Source of the DNA: JBFLVQ01 sp040758525
GTDB taxonomy: Bacteria; Acidobacteriota; Blastocatellia; Chloracidobacteriales; JADJPF01
Length of the DNA stretch: 13,787 bases
Assembly (NCBI GenBank): GCA_040758525.1
Contig: JBFLVQ010000193.1
Location: forward strand, 1-13,787
Reading direction: 5' to 3'
Shown piece after piece: positions 1 through 6,265 of this stretch. How positions within the stretch are numbered: the stretch's first letter is position 1; each line of letters begins with the position of its first letter. The notes under the pieces were generated by a model. It was not told the DNA's origin. It searched no databases and saw nothing but the letters and a program-made list of their open reading frames with translations. Position numbers and translations under genes: made by a program.

Positions 1-15
1 TGTCGATTTCATCAT
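1..15 (-). CDS. 5' end of a gene leaving the left edge (partial)
   Basis: On the minus strand an AAAGGA Shine-Dalgarno (positions 28-23) sits 7 nt before tandem ATG codons at 15-13 and 12-10, followed by the codons AAA TCG ACA. This looks like a real translation start whose body lies outside the window. Only about five codons (M-M-K-S-T) are visible, so no function can be given. It would run in the same direction as the serine acetyltransferase gene upstream of it, about 155 bases away. Confidence 0.35.
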
Positions 16-62
16 ATCAAGATCCTTTCAGTCGGTACTATCTAAACAAAGAAGCCGTTCGC

Positions 63-79
63 TACTCGCTACGCGAGTA
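63..79. repeat. Short perfect inverted repeat (7 bp arms, 3 nt loop)
   Basis: TACTCGC (63-69) and GCGAGTA (73-79) are exact inverse complements around TAC. The repeat lies between the serine acetyltransferase stop and the minus-strand gene start at the left edge. Neither strand has a T-run right after the stem, so it is not a classical terminator. It could be a 5'UTR hairpin of the left-edge gene or an operator. The arms are clear, the function is not. Confidence 0.4.
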
Positions 80-126
80 TTGTAACACGTTGTCAATTTA
101 TTAACAGTCAAGCTCCTTGCCACATT

Positions 127-146
127 GCCGCCTTAATCAGGGGCGG
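127..146 (-). terminator. GC-rich hairpin downstream of cysE, possible weak terminator
   Basis: GCCGCC (127-132) pairs with GGGCGG (141-146) around an 8-nt loop, giving a stem of at least 5 GC pairs 24 bases beyond the cysE stop. On the minus strand no uridine run follows, so intrinsic termination is doubtful. The rest of 16-169 holds no gene that I can see. A TTGACA-like box (91-96) and a TACAAT box (79-84) occur on the minus strand but are too close together to form one promoter. Confidence 0.25.
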
Positions 147-169
147 TGCACCTTTGTTTAAGCCATTGC

Positions 170-1081
170 TCAGTAATGGCGTGCAGTCAGTTTGGTGTGT
201 GGCGGCACAGAGTGGGTAAGCCAGACATTGCCACCTATAATTGAACCTTCGCCTACCACTGTATCGCCACCTAGTATTGTCGCGCCTGCATAGATGACAA
301 CATCATCCTCAATTGTTGGGTGACGCTTTATGCTACGTATTAGTTCCCCATGGGCATTCTTAGGAATCGAGAGCGCGCCTAGTGTCACTCCTTGGTAAAG
401 CTTTACATGATTGCCGATTACTGTCGTCTCACCAATAACTACTCCAGTACCATGGTCAATAAAGAAGCTATCGCCAATTATTGCGCGAGGATGTATATCA
501 ATGCCAGTTAAGCTATGTGCTTGTTCGGTCATAATACGCGGGATAAGCGGCACATCGAGTTCTGCTAAGCAATGCGCGATACGATAAACCATAATCGCAT
601 AGACGCCTGGATAGGCAAGGATAATCTCGTCATAACTACGGGCCGCGGGATCGCCATCATAGGCTGCTTGTACATCAAGGGAGAGCGCCTGACGCAGTTG
701 TGGGATCGCTTCAAGGAAAAGAAGAGCACGACTTTCGGCTTCCTGTTGTAATTTTTCACAAGGAGGCTGTGGTTGCAGACGATTTTCAATGAATAGACAG
801 AGCCGTATTTGAGTAGCCAGATCGTCAAAGAGACTATAGACTAAACTATGAGTGCGTGCGCTAATATTGGTTTCATCTAATCCTGAGATACCAAAGTAAC
901 CAGGAAAAACCAACTCCTGCACAGCCGTGAGCAGTGAGATGATTGCATCACGAGCAGGTAAACAGCCACGGTTTAGGTGCTGAGTCACCATTTTTGGTGA
1001 GTTGTATGAATCAACAATATTTAAAGTTGCCTGTTTAAGCCGATCGTTGATGATCGCAGGACCTGTCTTCTGCTTGCTCAC
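170..1081 (-). CDS. cysE: Serine O-acetyltransferase
   Basis: Transfers acetyl from acetyl-CoA to L-serine to give O-acetylserine, the carbon acceptor for sulfide in cysteine synthesis; cytoplasmic. The 303-residue product has a helical N-terminal half (about 1-180) and a C-terminal left-handed beta-helix of hexapeptide repeats (about 190-295). Family residues are visible: D195 in GIDIHP and H210 in FIDHGTG match the Asp-His catalytic dyad, and R253-H254 lies in KRHPTI. It is about 30 residues longer than E. coli CysE. It ends in ARHY, without the terminal Ile by which many CysE proteins dock into CysK. The reading frame is open from a TTG at 1099, but GGAGG (1095-1091) lies inside that extension and exactly 9 nt before GTG 1081, so GTG is taken as start. 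No cysK is nearby. Identity is firm. Confidence 0.95.
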   Translation of the reverse strand: MSKQKTGPAIINDRLKQATLNIVDSYNSPKMVTQHLNRGCLPARDAIISLLTAVQELVFPGYFGISGLDETNISARTHSLVYSLFDDLATQIRLCLFIENRLQPQPPCEKLQQEAESRALLFLEAIPQLRQALSLDVQAAYDGDPAARSYDEIILAYPGVYAIMVYRIAHCLAELDVPLIPRIMTEQAHSLTGIDIHPRAIIGDSFFIDHGTGVVIGETTVIGNHVKLYQGVTLGALSIPKNAHGELIRSIKRHPTIEDDVVIYAGATILGGDTVVGEGSIIGGNVWLTHSVPPHTKLTARHY

Positions 1082-1137
1082 AGGTACGGACCTCCACAAG
1101 TTTAAATATGACGGTAGAAGATAGTACCTAGTTGTCT

Positions 1138-1167
1138 ATTCTACGCTGCTCGCGGTGGCTACGGCAA
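1138..1167 (-). promoter_or_regulatory. Putative sigma-70-type promoter for cysE
   Basis: Minus strand: -35 TTGCCG (1167-1162), 18-nt spacer, -10 TAGAAT (1143-1138). The predicted start near 1131 leaves a leader of about 50 nt before the GTG start. Judged by eye against the E. coli consensus only. Confidence 0.35.
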
Positions 1168-1210
1168 AATAATATTTAGTATTACAGAGCATGGTTTCCT
1201 GATAGCCTAG

Positions 1211-1239
1211 TTGCTTCAGAAGCAAACTGCATTTATAAT
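1211..1239 (+). promoter_or_regulatory. Putative promoter with perfect -10 and palindromic -35 region
   Basis: TTGCTT (1211-1216), a 17-nt spacer, then TATAAT (1234-1239), an exact -10 consensus. The -35 box is one arm of the 15-bp palindrome TTGCTTCAGAAGCAA (1211-1225), which could be a repressor site. Predicted transcription start is near 1246. No ORF starts before the terminator at 1298-1334. Confidence 0.45.
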
Positions 1240-1245
1240 CGGCTT

Positions 1246-1334
1246 TATAGGCCTTATGCCAGTTTCGCGTTGATAAGTTGCGTGGGAAGTAAGGAAAGTG
1301 GCCTGAGGCAGGCTACCAATTTTTGTCTTTTTTT
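1246..1334 (+). ncRNA. Candidate small RNA or attenuated leader of about 85-90 nt
   Basis: This stretch is bounded by a TATAAT promoter ending at 1239 and a hairpin plus T-tract terminator at 1298-1334, with no plausible coding frame inside. By hand it can form a hairpin, TTTCGCG paired with CGTGGGA around an AU-rich loop (about 1263-1288), then the terminator stem. AGGCC (1249-1253) could instead pair with GGCCT (1300-1304) in the terminator, so an attenuation switch acting on the PLDc_N-like gene 92 bases downstream is possible. It does not match any RNA family I can recall (not tRNA, small SRP RNA or a common riboswitch). Boundaries are inferred. Confidence 0.35.
1298..1334 (+). terminator. 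Rho-independent terminator
   Basis: Stem GTGGCCTG (1298-1305) with CAGGCTAC (1309-1316), eight pairs including one G-U, loop AGG. It is followed by CAA, then T5 (1320-1324) and T7 (1328-1334) separated by GTC. No plus-strand protein gene precedes it in the window, so it implies an unannotated transcript or read-through control of the gene at 1426. Confidence 0.6.
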
Positions 1335-1425
1335 GTCTTTGGTCTGAGGTATTGCTGGGAACTGATAGCACGATCGGCGCGTACTGTAAATTAACCGCCT
1401 GAAGATAAGCTGGAGGACTCAATCA

Positions 1426-1593
1426 ATGATCTTTAAACTTTTAATTTTAGCGCTAGATATTATCGCTATCTCGGATGTGCTGAGCAGCGAAAAGCGTTCT
1501 ATAGGAGAAAAATTGGTCCTCATCCTTCTTATAATGGCCTTTCCAATTCTTGGCGCCGGTCTCTACTTATTCGTATTCCGCGAGAAAAAATAG
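1426..1593 (+). CDS. Small PLDc_N-like membrane protein (55 aa)
   Basis: The 55-residue product has two membrane segments: about residues 3-18 (IFKLLILALDIIAI) and 30-51, ending in a basic REKK tail. The pattern of D-I-x-A-I-x-D after the first helix and FPILGAGLYLFV in the second is typical of the phospholipase D-nuclease N-terminal (PLDc_N) family. Those small two-helix inner-membrane proteins have an unclear role and are found alone or fused to cardiolipin-synthase-type enzymes. GGAGG (1412-1416) lies 9 nt before the ATG, which supports real translation. It stands alone, downstream of the terminator at 1298-1334. No clear promoter is visible in 1335-1411, so expression may depend on read-through. 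Coding status is fairly sure, function is not. Confidence 0.75.
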   Translation: MIFKLLILALDIIAISDVLSSEKRSIGEKLVLILLIMAFPILGAGLYLFVFREKK

Positions 1594-1678
1594 CTTAAAC
1601 AACTAGATTAAATCTTGAGCCTGCTCTACTAGCTTGTCTCAATACTCTGCCCCTGCTTATGCAGAGGCCGCCCATTAC

Positions 1679-1707
1679 TTGCCTACCATCCATCAAAGTG
1701 ATACTAT
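1679..1707 (+). promoter_or_regulatory. Putative promoter of the thiolase-hutH operon
   Basis: -35 TTGCCT (1679-1684), 17-nt spacer, -10 TACTAT (1702-1707). The predicted start near 1714 coincides with the first base of a perfect inverted repeat. Just upstream a weaker inverted repeat is present, CTCTGC (1645-1650) with GCAGAG (1661-1666). The 1594-1766 gap contains nothing else that I can support. Confidence 0.4.
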
Positions 1708-1713
1708 CGCACC

Positions 1714-1735
1714 TGTATGCTTAAACCAGCATACA
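1714..1735. promoter_or_regulatory. Perfect 8-6-8 inverted repeat, candidate operator or leader hairpin
   Basis: TGTATGCT (1714-1721) and AGCATACA (1728-1735) are exact inverse complements around TAAACC. The element lies just after the predicted -10 and 16 nt before the AGAGGA ribosome-binding site of the thiolase. That position suits a repressor operator (half-site size fits TetR/GntR-type dimers) or an RNA hairpin at the 5' end of the message. No regulator gene is linked. Confidence 0.5.
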
Positions 1736-1766
1736 AAATGTTGTGTAATAAGAGGAAATTGCTACG

Positions 1767-2945
1767 GTGAAGCCTATATATATTGCCGCTGCAGTGCGTA
1801 GCGCGATCGGTAAATTTGGTGGCGCACTCAAGGATTTCACGGCTGCAGAGATCGCCGCGCCCGTGGTTAGTGAAGCGCTAAAGCGGGCAGGCTTGAGAGC
1901 AGAAACAGTTAACGAATTGATCTTTGGTAACGCTCGTCAGGCTGGTGGTGGTCCAAATGTTGCGCGCCAAATTGGCTATCGTGCCGGACTGCCTGTAAGC
2001 GTGCCTGCCTATACTGTCAATCAAGCCTGTGGTTCAGGATTAAAGAGTATAATTCTTGCCTATCAAGAAATTGCTTTAGGGCGGGCTGACTGTGTAATAG
2101 CAGGCGGTGTTGAGTCTATGAGTCGGCTGCCCTACTATGTGGAAGGTGCGCGTTGGGGAATGCGATTAGGTCATGGCGAGTTGGTTGATGGAATGTATAG
2201 AGATGGTTTCCTCTGCCCCCTCTCTGGTATGGTGATGGGCGAGACGGCTGAGAAATTAGCACAGGATCTAGGGATTAGCCGTCGTGAGCAGGATGAATTC
2301 GCTCTCCTAAGCCAACAACGTGCTGCTGCTGCGGTCGCGGCAGGCCACTTTCGTAAAGAGATTCATCCACTTGTGCTAAAGACTCGCAAAGATAAGATCG
2401 AGTTTGCTGAGGACGAGCATGTACGTAGCCAAACTGTCGTGGCAGATTTAGAGAAGCTACCCCCTGTCTTTACCAAGCAAGGCACCGTCACAGCAGGCAA
2501 CTCAAGCGGCATTACAGATGGTGCTGCCGCACTGGTGTTAGTTTCTCAAGAAGCACTAACACATCATGGTATCGAGCCACAGGCACGTGTGGTCGATTAT
2601 GAGATTGTTGGCGTCGAGCCGGCCATAATGGGTATAGGACCTGTGCCTGCAGTGCAACAATTGCTTACACGTAACCGCCTAAGCCTTGGTCAGATCGATC
2701 TAGTAGAAATAAATGAGGCATTTGCTGCACAAGTGCTCGCCTGTTTACGTGAGCTACCAATCGACCGAGAACGGCTCAATGTCAATGGTGGCGCAATCGC
2801 CTTAGGTCATCCGATTGGTTGTACTGGTGCGCGTATTGTGGTGACATTAGTGCATGAACTGGCACGACGTGGTGGCCGCCTTGGCCTTGCTACACTCTGT
2901 ATCAGTGGTGGTATGGGGATTGCGCTGCTTGTCGAACGTTTGTGA
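1767..2945 (+). CDS. Thiolase (acetyl-CoA C-acyltransferase family)
   Basis: Catalyses CoA-dependent cleavage of 3-ketoacyl-CoA, or condensation of two acetyl-CoA to acetoacetyl-CoA. It is 392 residues, the usual thiolase II length. The catalytic triad is intact: C88 in VNQACGSG (acyl-enzyme), H348 in GHPIGCTG and C378 in CISGGMG; the NEAF motif is at 316-319. The family position often occupied by His in HMGxTAE reads VMGETAE (156-162), so chain-length preference is uncertain between a biosynthetic acetoacetyl-CoA thiolase and a beta-oxidation enzyme. The start is GTG with AGAGGA (1751-1756) 10 nt upstream. It is the first gene of a tight unit; the next start is 6 nt past its stop. No acyl-CoA dehydrogenase, hydratase or reductase partner is near, so its pathway cannot be told from context. 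Confidence 0.93.
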   Translation: MKPIYIAAAVRSAIGKFGGALKDFTAAEIAAPVVSEALKRAGLRAETVNELIFGNARQAGGGPNVARQIGYRAGLPVSVPAYTVNQACGSGLKSIILAYQEIALGRADCVIAGGVESMSRLPYYVEGARWGMRLGHGELVDGMYRDGFLCPLSGMVMGETAEKLAQDLGISRREQDEFALLSQQRAAAAVAAGHFRKEIHPLVLKTRKDKIEFAEDEHVRSQTVVADLEKLPPVFTKQGTVTAGNSSGITDGAAALVLVSQEALTHHGIEPQARVVDYEIVGVEPAIMGIGPVPAVQQLLTRNRLSLGQIDLVEINEAFAAQVLACLRELPIDRERLNVNGGAIALGHPIGCTGARIVVTLVHELARRGGRLGLATLCISGGMGIALLVERL

Positions 2946-2951
2946 GGAGCT

Positions 2952-3137
2952 ATGCTGAAGAGGATACTTGCACTGCTACTATTGCCCATTCAAATTCTTT
3001 TGCTCATTGTGATGCTCCCTTTGATGTTAATCTTCGGTTCCGGCCTACTCGGAATGCTAGTACCGCCCCGTCCGCGTCGGCCTGCTCGTCCTCCTGAAGA
3101 GGATGAGGAAGAAGTACAGCCTGAAGCAGGTGATTAA
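2952..3137 (+). CDS. Small membrane protein with acidic tail (61 aa)
   Basis: I do not recognise a family. The protein opens with M-L-K-R, then one long very hydrophobic stretch (about residues 5-37, rich in Leu, Ile and Met). A Pro/Arg linker (PPRPRRPARPP, 38-48) and an acidic end follow (EEDEEE at 49-54). The likely form is one or two membrane helices with a charged tail; the Arg-rich linker would favour a cytoplasmic C-terminus. The Shine-Dalgarno GAGGAG overlaps the thiolase stop (2944-2949), with a rather short spacing to the ATG. Its position between enzyme genes with gaps of 6 and 18 nt argues that it is translated with the operon. Confidence 0.6.
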   Translation: MLKRILALLLLPIQILLLIVMLPLMLIFGSGLLGMLVPPRPRRPARPPEEDEEEVQPEAGD

Positions 3138-3155
3138 GTAAGAAAGGAGCCGCTT

Positions 3156-3449
3156 ATGCGCTGTCATTTTTGTGAGCAGCAGGTTAACCTCACCGGCAAG
3201 GTATCACGCACTGAGGCCTGTCCGCATTGTGATCGTGATCTGCATATCTGCTGTAATTGTCTGTTTATGGATCCTTTTGCGCCTAACCAGTGCCGTGAGC
3301 CACAAGCTGAGTTGGTACGTGACAAAGAGAAGTCAAATTTCTGTGAATTTTTCACTCCTAACCAAAGGCAAGCTAGCGGTGCCGCCTCATCCACTAAATC
3401 CTCGCCTGATGAGGCGCGCAAAGCTTTTGATAATCTCTTTAAAAAATGA
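3156..3449 (+). CDS. Cysteine-rich putative zinc-binding protein (97 aa)
   Basis: Nine cysteines lie in the first 63 residues: C3-x2-C6, C22-x2-C25, C32-C33-x-C35, C46 and C63. The first two CxxC pairs look like a zinc ribbon; the stretch CNCLFMDPFAPNQCREPQ and the later NFCEFF motif look like a second metal site. I recall similar short uncharacterised proteins with a QCREPQAE..RDK..NFC core, but cannot name a family. The C-terminal third (about 70-97) is Ser/Lys-rich and probably disordered. AAGGAG (3144-3149) is 6 nt before the ATG. Its stop overlaps the hutH start by ATGA, so it is likely translationally coupled to histidine ammonia-lyase. Whether it acts on HutH or is only co-expressed cannot be told. 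Confidence 0.8.
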   Translation: MRCHFCEQQVNLTGKVSRTEACPHCDRDLHICCNCLFMDPFAPNQCREPQAELVRDKEKSNFCEFFTPNQRQASGAASSTKSSPDEARKAFDNLFKK

Positions 3450-4948
3450 TTCTTATTGACGGTAATCGATTAACCTTCGCCGATGTTGAAGCGGTGGCGC
3501 GCACACATACACAAGTAGCGATTGCTCCTCTTGCGATCGAACGAATCAATGCGTCTCGTCATGTCATTGAAGAGATCGTGCGTGCTGAGAAGGTTGTTTA
3601 TGGTGTTAATACCGGTTTTGGTAAACTCTCTGATGTTACTATTCCAATCGAAAAGTTGCGCCAACTGCAGGTCAATCTGCTACGTTCACATGCGGTAGGA
3701 GTAGGTGCTCCACTTGACGAAGCAGAGACACGCGCAATGATGTTACTACGTGCCAACGTACTCGCCAAAGGCTATTCAGGCGTGCGCTATGAGGTTGTCG
3801 AAGCGCTCTGCCAATTGCTTAATCGTGGCGTACATCCTGTAATTCCTGCCAAGGGATCAGTAGGGGCAAGTGGCGATCTTGCTCCTCTGGCCCATCTTGC
3901 CTTGGTACTTATTGGTGAAGGAGAGGCGATCTATCAAGGTGCGCGGCTCTCTGGTGCAGAAGCGCTAAAACGTGCTGGGCTGGTACCGATCTCGTTAGAA
4001 GCTAAAGAAGGCATCTCACTTGTCAATGGTACACAAGCTATGGCTGCGCTTGGAGTGTTATTGCTACTGCAGGCTGAACGGCTTGCTATGCTCGCAGATC
4101 TTGCTGGGGCAATGTCGCTTGAAGCGCTACATGGGACAGTGCGTGCTGCCGATCCAAGAATACATGCCGCCCGCCCACATCGTGGACAACAGAGAGTAGC
4201 TGCTCACCTGATGGCTCTCACTGCGGATAGTGAAATTATCCTCTCACATAAAGAGTGTCGGCGTGTACAAGATGCCTACAGTCTGCGCTGTATCCCACAG
4301 GTGCATGGCGCTGCATATGACACACTCAGACATGTGCGGGAGATCTTTGAGATCGAGATCAATAGCGCCACCGACAATCCGCTGGTGATGGTGGAAACCG
4401 GTGAAGTAATCTCCGGCGGCAACTTTCATGGTGAACCGCTTGCGCTAGCATTAGATTATGTTGCCTTAGCGCTTACAGAGTTGGGAGCAATTTGTGAACG
4501 TCGTATAGAGCGCCTAGTTAATCCTGATCTTTCAGAACTACCTGCCTTTCTTACACCAGAACCAGGCACTTGTTCTGGGCTAATGATGGTGCAAGTTATG
4601 GCAGTTGCGCTACAAGCGGAAAATAAAGTGCTGGCTCATCCTGCCTCGATCGATTCATTGCCGACTTCCGCTAATAAAGAGGATCATGTCAGTATGGGTA
4701 TGACCAGTGCGCTCAAGCTCAAGACTGTAGTGGAGAATGTCGAGACGCTACTTGCTGCCGAACTGCTGACCGCTGCACAGGCACTAGATTTTCTTGCTCC
4801 ACTTAAACCCGGACGTGGTGTACTAGCTGCTTACCAGCTTATACGTAGCCGTATACCTTTTCTTGCTGTTGATGCTGTTATTGCTGATCTGCTTGCACAA
4901 ATGCGTCTGTTATTACCAGAATTGCTTGCTATGGCAAGCATTGAGTAA
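3446..4948 (+). CDS. hutH: Histidine ammonia-lyase
   Basis: Removes ammonia from L-histidine to give trans-urocanate, the first step of histidine degradation; cytoplasmic homotetramer. At 500 residues it has family length. The self-processing Ala-Ser-Gly that forms the MIO cofactor is at 141-143 (GSVGASGDLAPL). Other active-site motifs are present: Y52 in VYGVNTGFG, N194 in LVNGTQ, and Q275/Y278/R281 in VQDAYSLRC, with SATDNP and GNFHGEP following. A segment usually reading like PGLNSGFM is PGTCSGLM here, a mild deviation. The ATG overlaps the preceding stop (ATGA) with no clear ribosome-binding site, suggesting coupled translation. hutU, hutI and hutG are absent from the window, so the rest of the pathway must be elsewhere or the lyase serves another use. 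Identity is strong, though a related aromatic ammonia-lyase or aminomutase cannot be wholly excluded. Confidence 0.92.
   Translation: MILIDGNRLTFADVEAVARTHTQVAIAPLAIERINASRHVIEEIVRAEKVVYGVNTGFGKLSDVTIPIEKLRQLQVNLLRSHAVGVGAPLDEAETRAMMLLRANVLAKGYSGVRYEVVEALCQLLNRGVHPVIPAKGSVGASGDLAPLAHLALVLIGEGEAIYQGARLSGAEALKRAGLVPISLEAKEGISLVNGTQAMAALGVLLLLQAERLAMLADLAGAMSLEALHGTVRAADPRIHAARPHRGQQRVAAHLMALTADSEIILSHKECRRVQDAYSLRCIPQVHGAAYDTLRHVREIFEIEINSATDNPLVMVETGEVISGGNFHGEPLALALDYVALALTELGAICERRIERLVNPDLSELPAFLTPEPGTCSGLMMVQVMAVALQAENKVLAHPASIDSLPTSANKEDHVSMGMTSALKLKTVVENVETLLAAELLTAAQALDFLAPLKPGRGVLAAYQLIRSRIPFLAVDAVIADLLAQMRLLLPELLAMASIE
4923..4940 (+). repeat. Inverted repeat over the hutH 3' end
   Basis: TGCTTGC (4923-4929) and GCAAGCA (4934-4940) pair around TATG, covering the last codons of hutH. 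No T-run follows directly, so it is at best a weak transcript-end or mRNA-stabilising hairpin. An AT-rich palindromic patch (ATAAGA ... TCTTAT, about 4956-4979) follows. Apart from a possible promoter, the rest of 4949-5224 holds nothing I can support: only 6-9 codon ORFs. Confidence 0.35.
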
Positions 4949-5117
4949 TTGAAGATAAGATATAGAAATTTCTCTTATTGCCTACTAGTTACCGGATGCT
5001 TTTCCCGTGTATTCCCTAGTGATCAATTGTAAGACAGTTTGATAACGTATCGGACATAAAATTGCCTAGCGTCTAAAAGGTTGCTGGCAATACACAGCGC
5101 GAGCACGGTAGGATGGC

Positions 5118-5148
5118 TTGCATTAAAATCTAAAATTGGCATTATAAA
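5118..5148 (+). promoter_or_regulatory. Weak candidate promoter for the radical SAM/pyrophosphatase pair
   Basis: TTGCAT (5118-5123) and TATAAA (5143-5148) with a 19-nt spacer, or TTATAA (5142-5147) with 18. The leader to the ATG at 5225 would be about 70 nt. The spacing is long and the region is AT-rich, so chance is a real alternative. Confidence 0.25.
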
Positions 5149-5224
5149 AAGTTTAACGTAGCTAGCAAACCAATCAAGCTCGCAAATCATGCGCTCTGAA
5201 AAGATCATTACGGGGTGATCAACA

Positions 5225-6265
5225 ATGAAGAAGAAACAGCTCATTAGCATGTTGCGTATTGCAAAAATGATTGCACGTGGATTGGCTTCCACTAAACATC
5301 CAATTCTAGCCCATCTCATTCCTATGCGCCGTTGCAATCTAGCCTGCGCTTACTGTAACGAGTTTGACAATGTTTCCAGTCCCGTTCCCTTCGAAGTAGT
5401 GAAACGACGCATTGACAAACTTGCCTCACTTGGCACGGCCATCATTACTATTAGCGGTGGCGAGCCTATGTTGCATCCACAGATTTATGACATCATCAGA
5501 ACCATTCGTTCTCATGATATGATCGCAGGCTTGATCAGTAATGGCTATTACATGACGCCAGATCGCATAGAGAAATTGAATGAGGCTGGACTTGAGCATC
5601 TACAGATTAGTATTGACAATGTTGTACCTGATAAAGTCTCGCAGAAGAGTCTTAAGGTACTAGACCGTAAGCTGGAAGCGCTTTCCAAGCATGCAGACTT
5701 TAATGTCAATATCAATTCTGTTATTGGTGGTGGTATTAAAACACCTCAAGATGCACTTGTGATCTCACGTCGCGCCGTGGAATTGGGCTTCTCCAGTTCA
5801 CTAGGGATAATACATGATGGCACAGGTTGTCTAAAACCGCTCAATGATATTGAAGAACAGGTTTACCAAGAATTGAAACGTACTGGCAAAAAGCTCTGGA
5901 CACGACTTAACCAATTTCAAGATAACCTTGCCCATGGCAAACCAAACCAGTGGCGTTGCCGCGCTGGTGCTCGTTATTTATATATCTGTGAAGAAGGATT
6001 AGTCCATTATTGCTCTCAGCAACGTGGCTATCCAGCTATCCCACTTGAGGAGTACACACAAGAACATATCGAGCGCGAGTTCTACAATAAGAAATCTTGT
6101 GCCGATTACTGTACAATTGCCTGTGTACAACAGGTTGCAATGCTTGATAATTGGCGCTCGCCACAACGCGACGATCGCATCACCTCTGATATGCGTGACC
6201 CCGTGCTAGGTCAAGAAGCTCTCGATATTAATATGGATATGGAACAGGTTCAAGATGCCAGCTAG
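5225..6265 (+). CDS. Radical SAM protein with shortened SPASM-like C-terminus
   Basis: A radical S-adenosylmethionine enzyme of 346 residues. C37-x3-C41-x2-C44 (RRCNLACAYC) binds the SAM-cleaving [4Fe-4S] cluster; GGEP at 78-81 and SNG at 105-107 are further core motifs. The C-terminus carries more cysteines: C245-x12-G258-x4-C263 fits the first half of the SPASM pattern. It is followed by C292-x3-C296-x3-C300 in place of the usual longer second half, so one auxiliary cluster (twitch-like) is likely. Relatives modify peptides or proteins, or act on small molecules; the substrate is unknown. No RiPP precursor-like ORF is found upstream. GGTGATC (5214-5220) matches the extended anti-Shine-Dalgarno complement before the ATG. 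The 3' end overlaps the pyrophosphatase gene by 11 bp, so the two are probably co-translated. Confidence 0.88.
   Translation: MKKKQLISMLRIAKMIARGLASTKHPILAHLIPMRRCNLACAYCNEFDNVSSPVPFEVVKRRIDKLASLGTAIITISGGEPMLHPQIYDIIRTIRSHDMIAGLISNGYYMTPDRIEKLNEAGLEHLQISIDNVVPDKVSQKSLKVLDRKLEALSKHADFNVNINSVIGGGIKTPQDALVISRRAVELGFSSSLGIIHDGTGCLKPLNDIEEQVYQELKRTGKKLWTRLNQFQDNLAHGKPNQWRCRAGARYLYICEEGLVHYCSQQRGYPAIPLEEYTQEHIEREFYNKKSCADYCTIACVQQVAMLDNWRSPQRDDRITSDMRDPVLGQEALDINMDMEQVQDAS

Noticed and set aside
1216..1422. 68-codon minus-strand ORF between cysE and the PLDc_N-like gene
   Set aside because: No ribosome-binding site, no family resemblance, low-complexity Lys/Thr composition, and it runs antisense through a convincing promoter and terminator.
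4949..5224. Possible RiPP precursor peptide ahead of the radical SAM gene
   Set aside because: Only 6-9 codon ORFs are present on the plus strand (for example at 4997), with no leader-core pattern, so a local precursor is not supported.
5023..5337. 104-codon minus-strand ORF upstream of the radical SAM gene
   Set aside because: It begins antisense inside the conserved Cx3CxxC region of the radical SAM gene and has no recognisable domain; about a third of it is a shadow of that gene.
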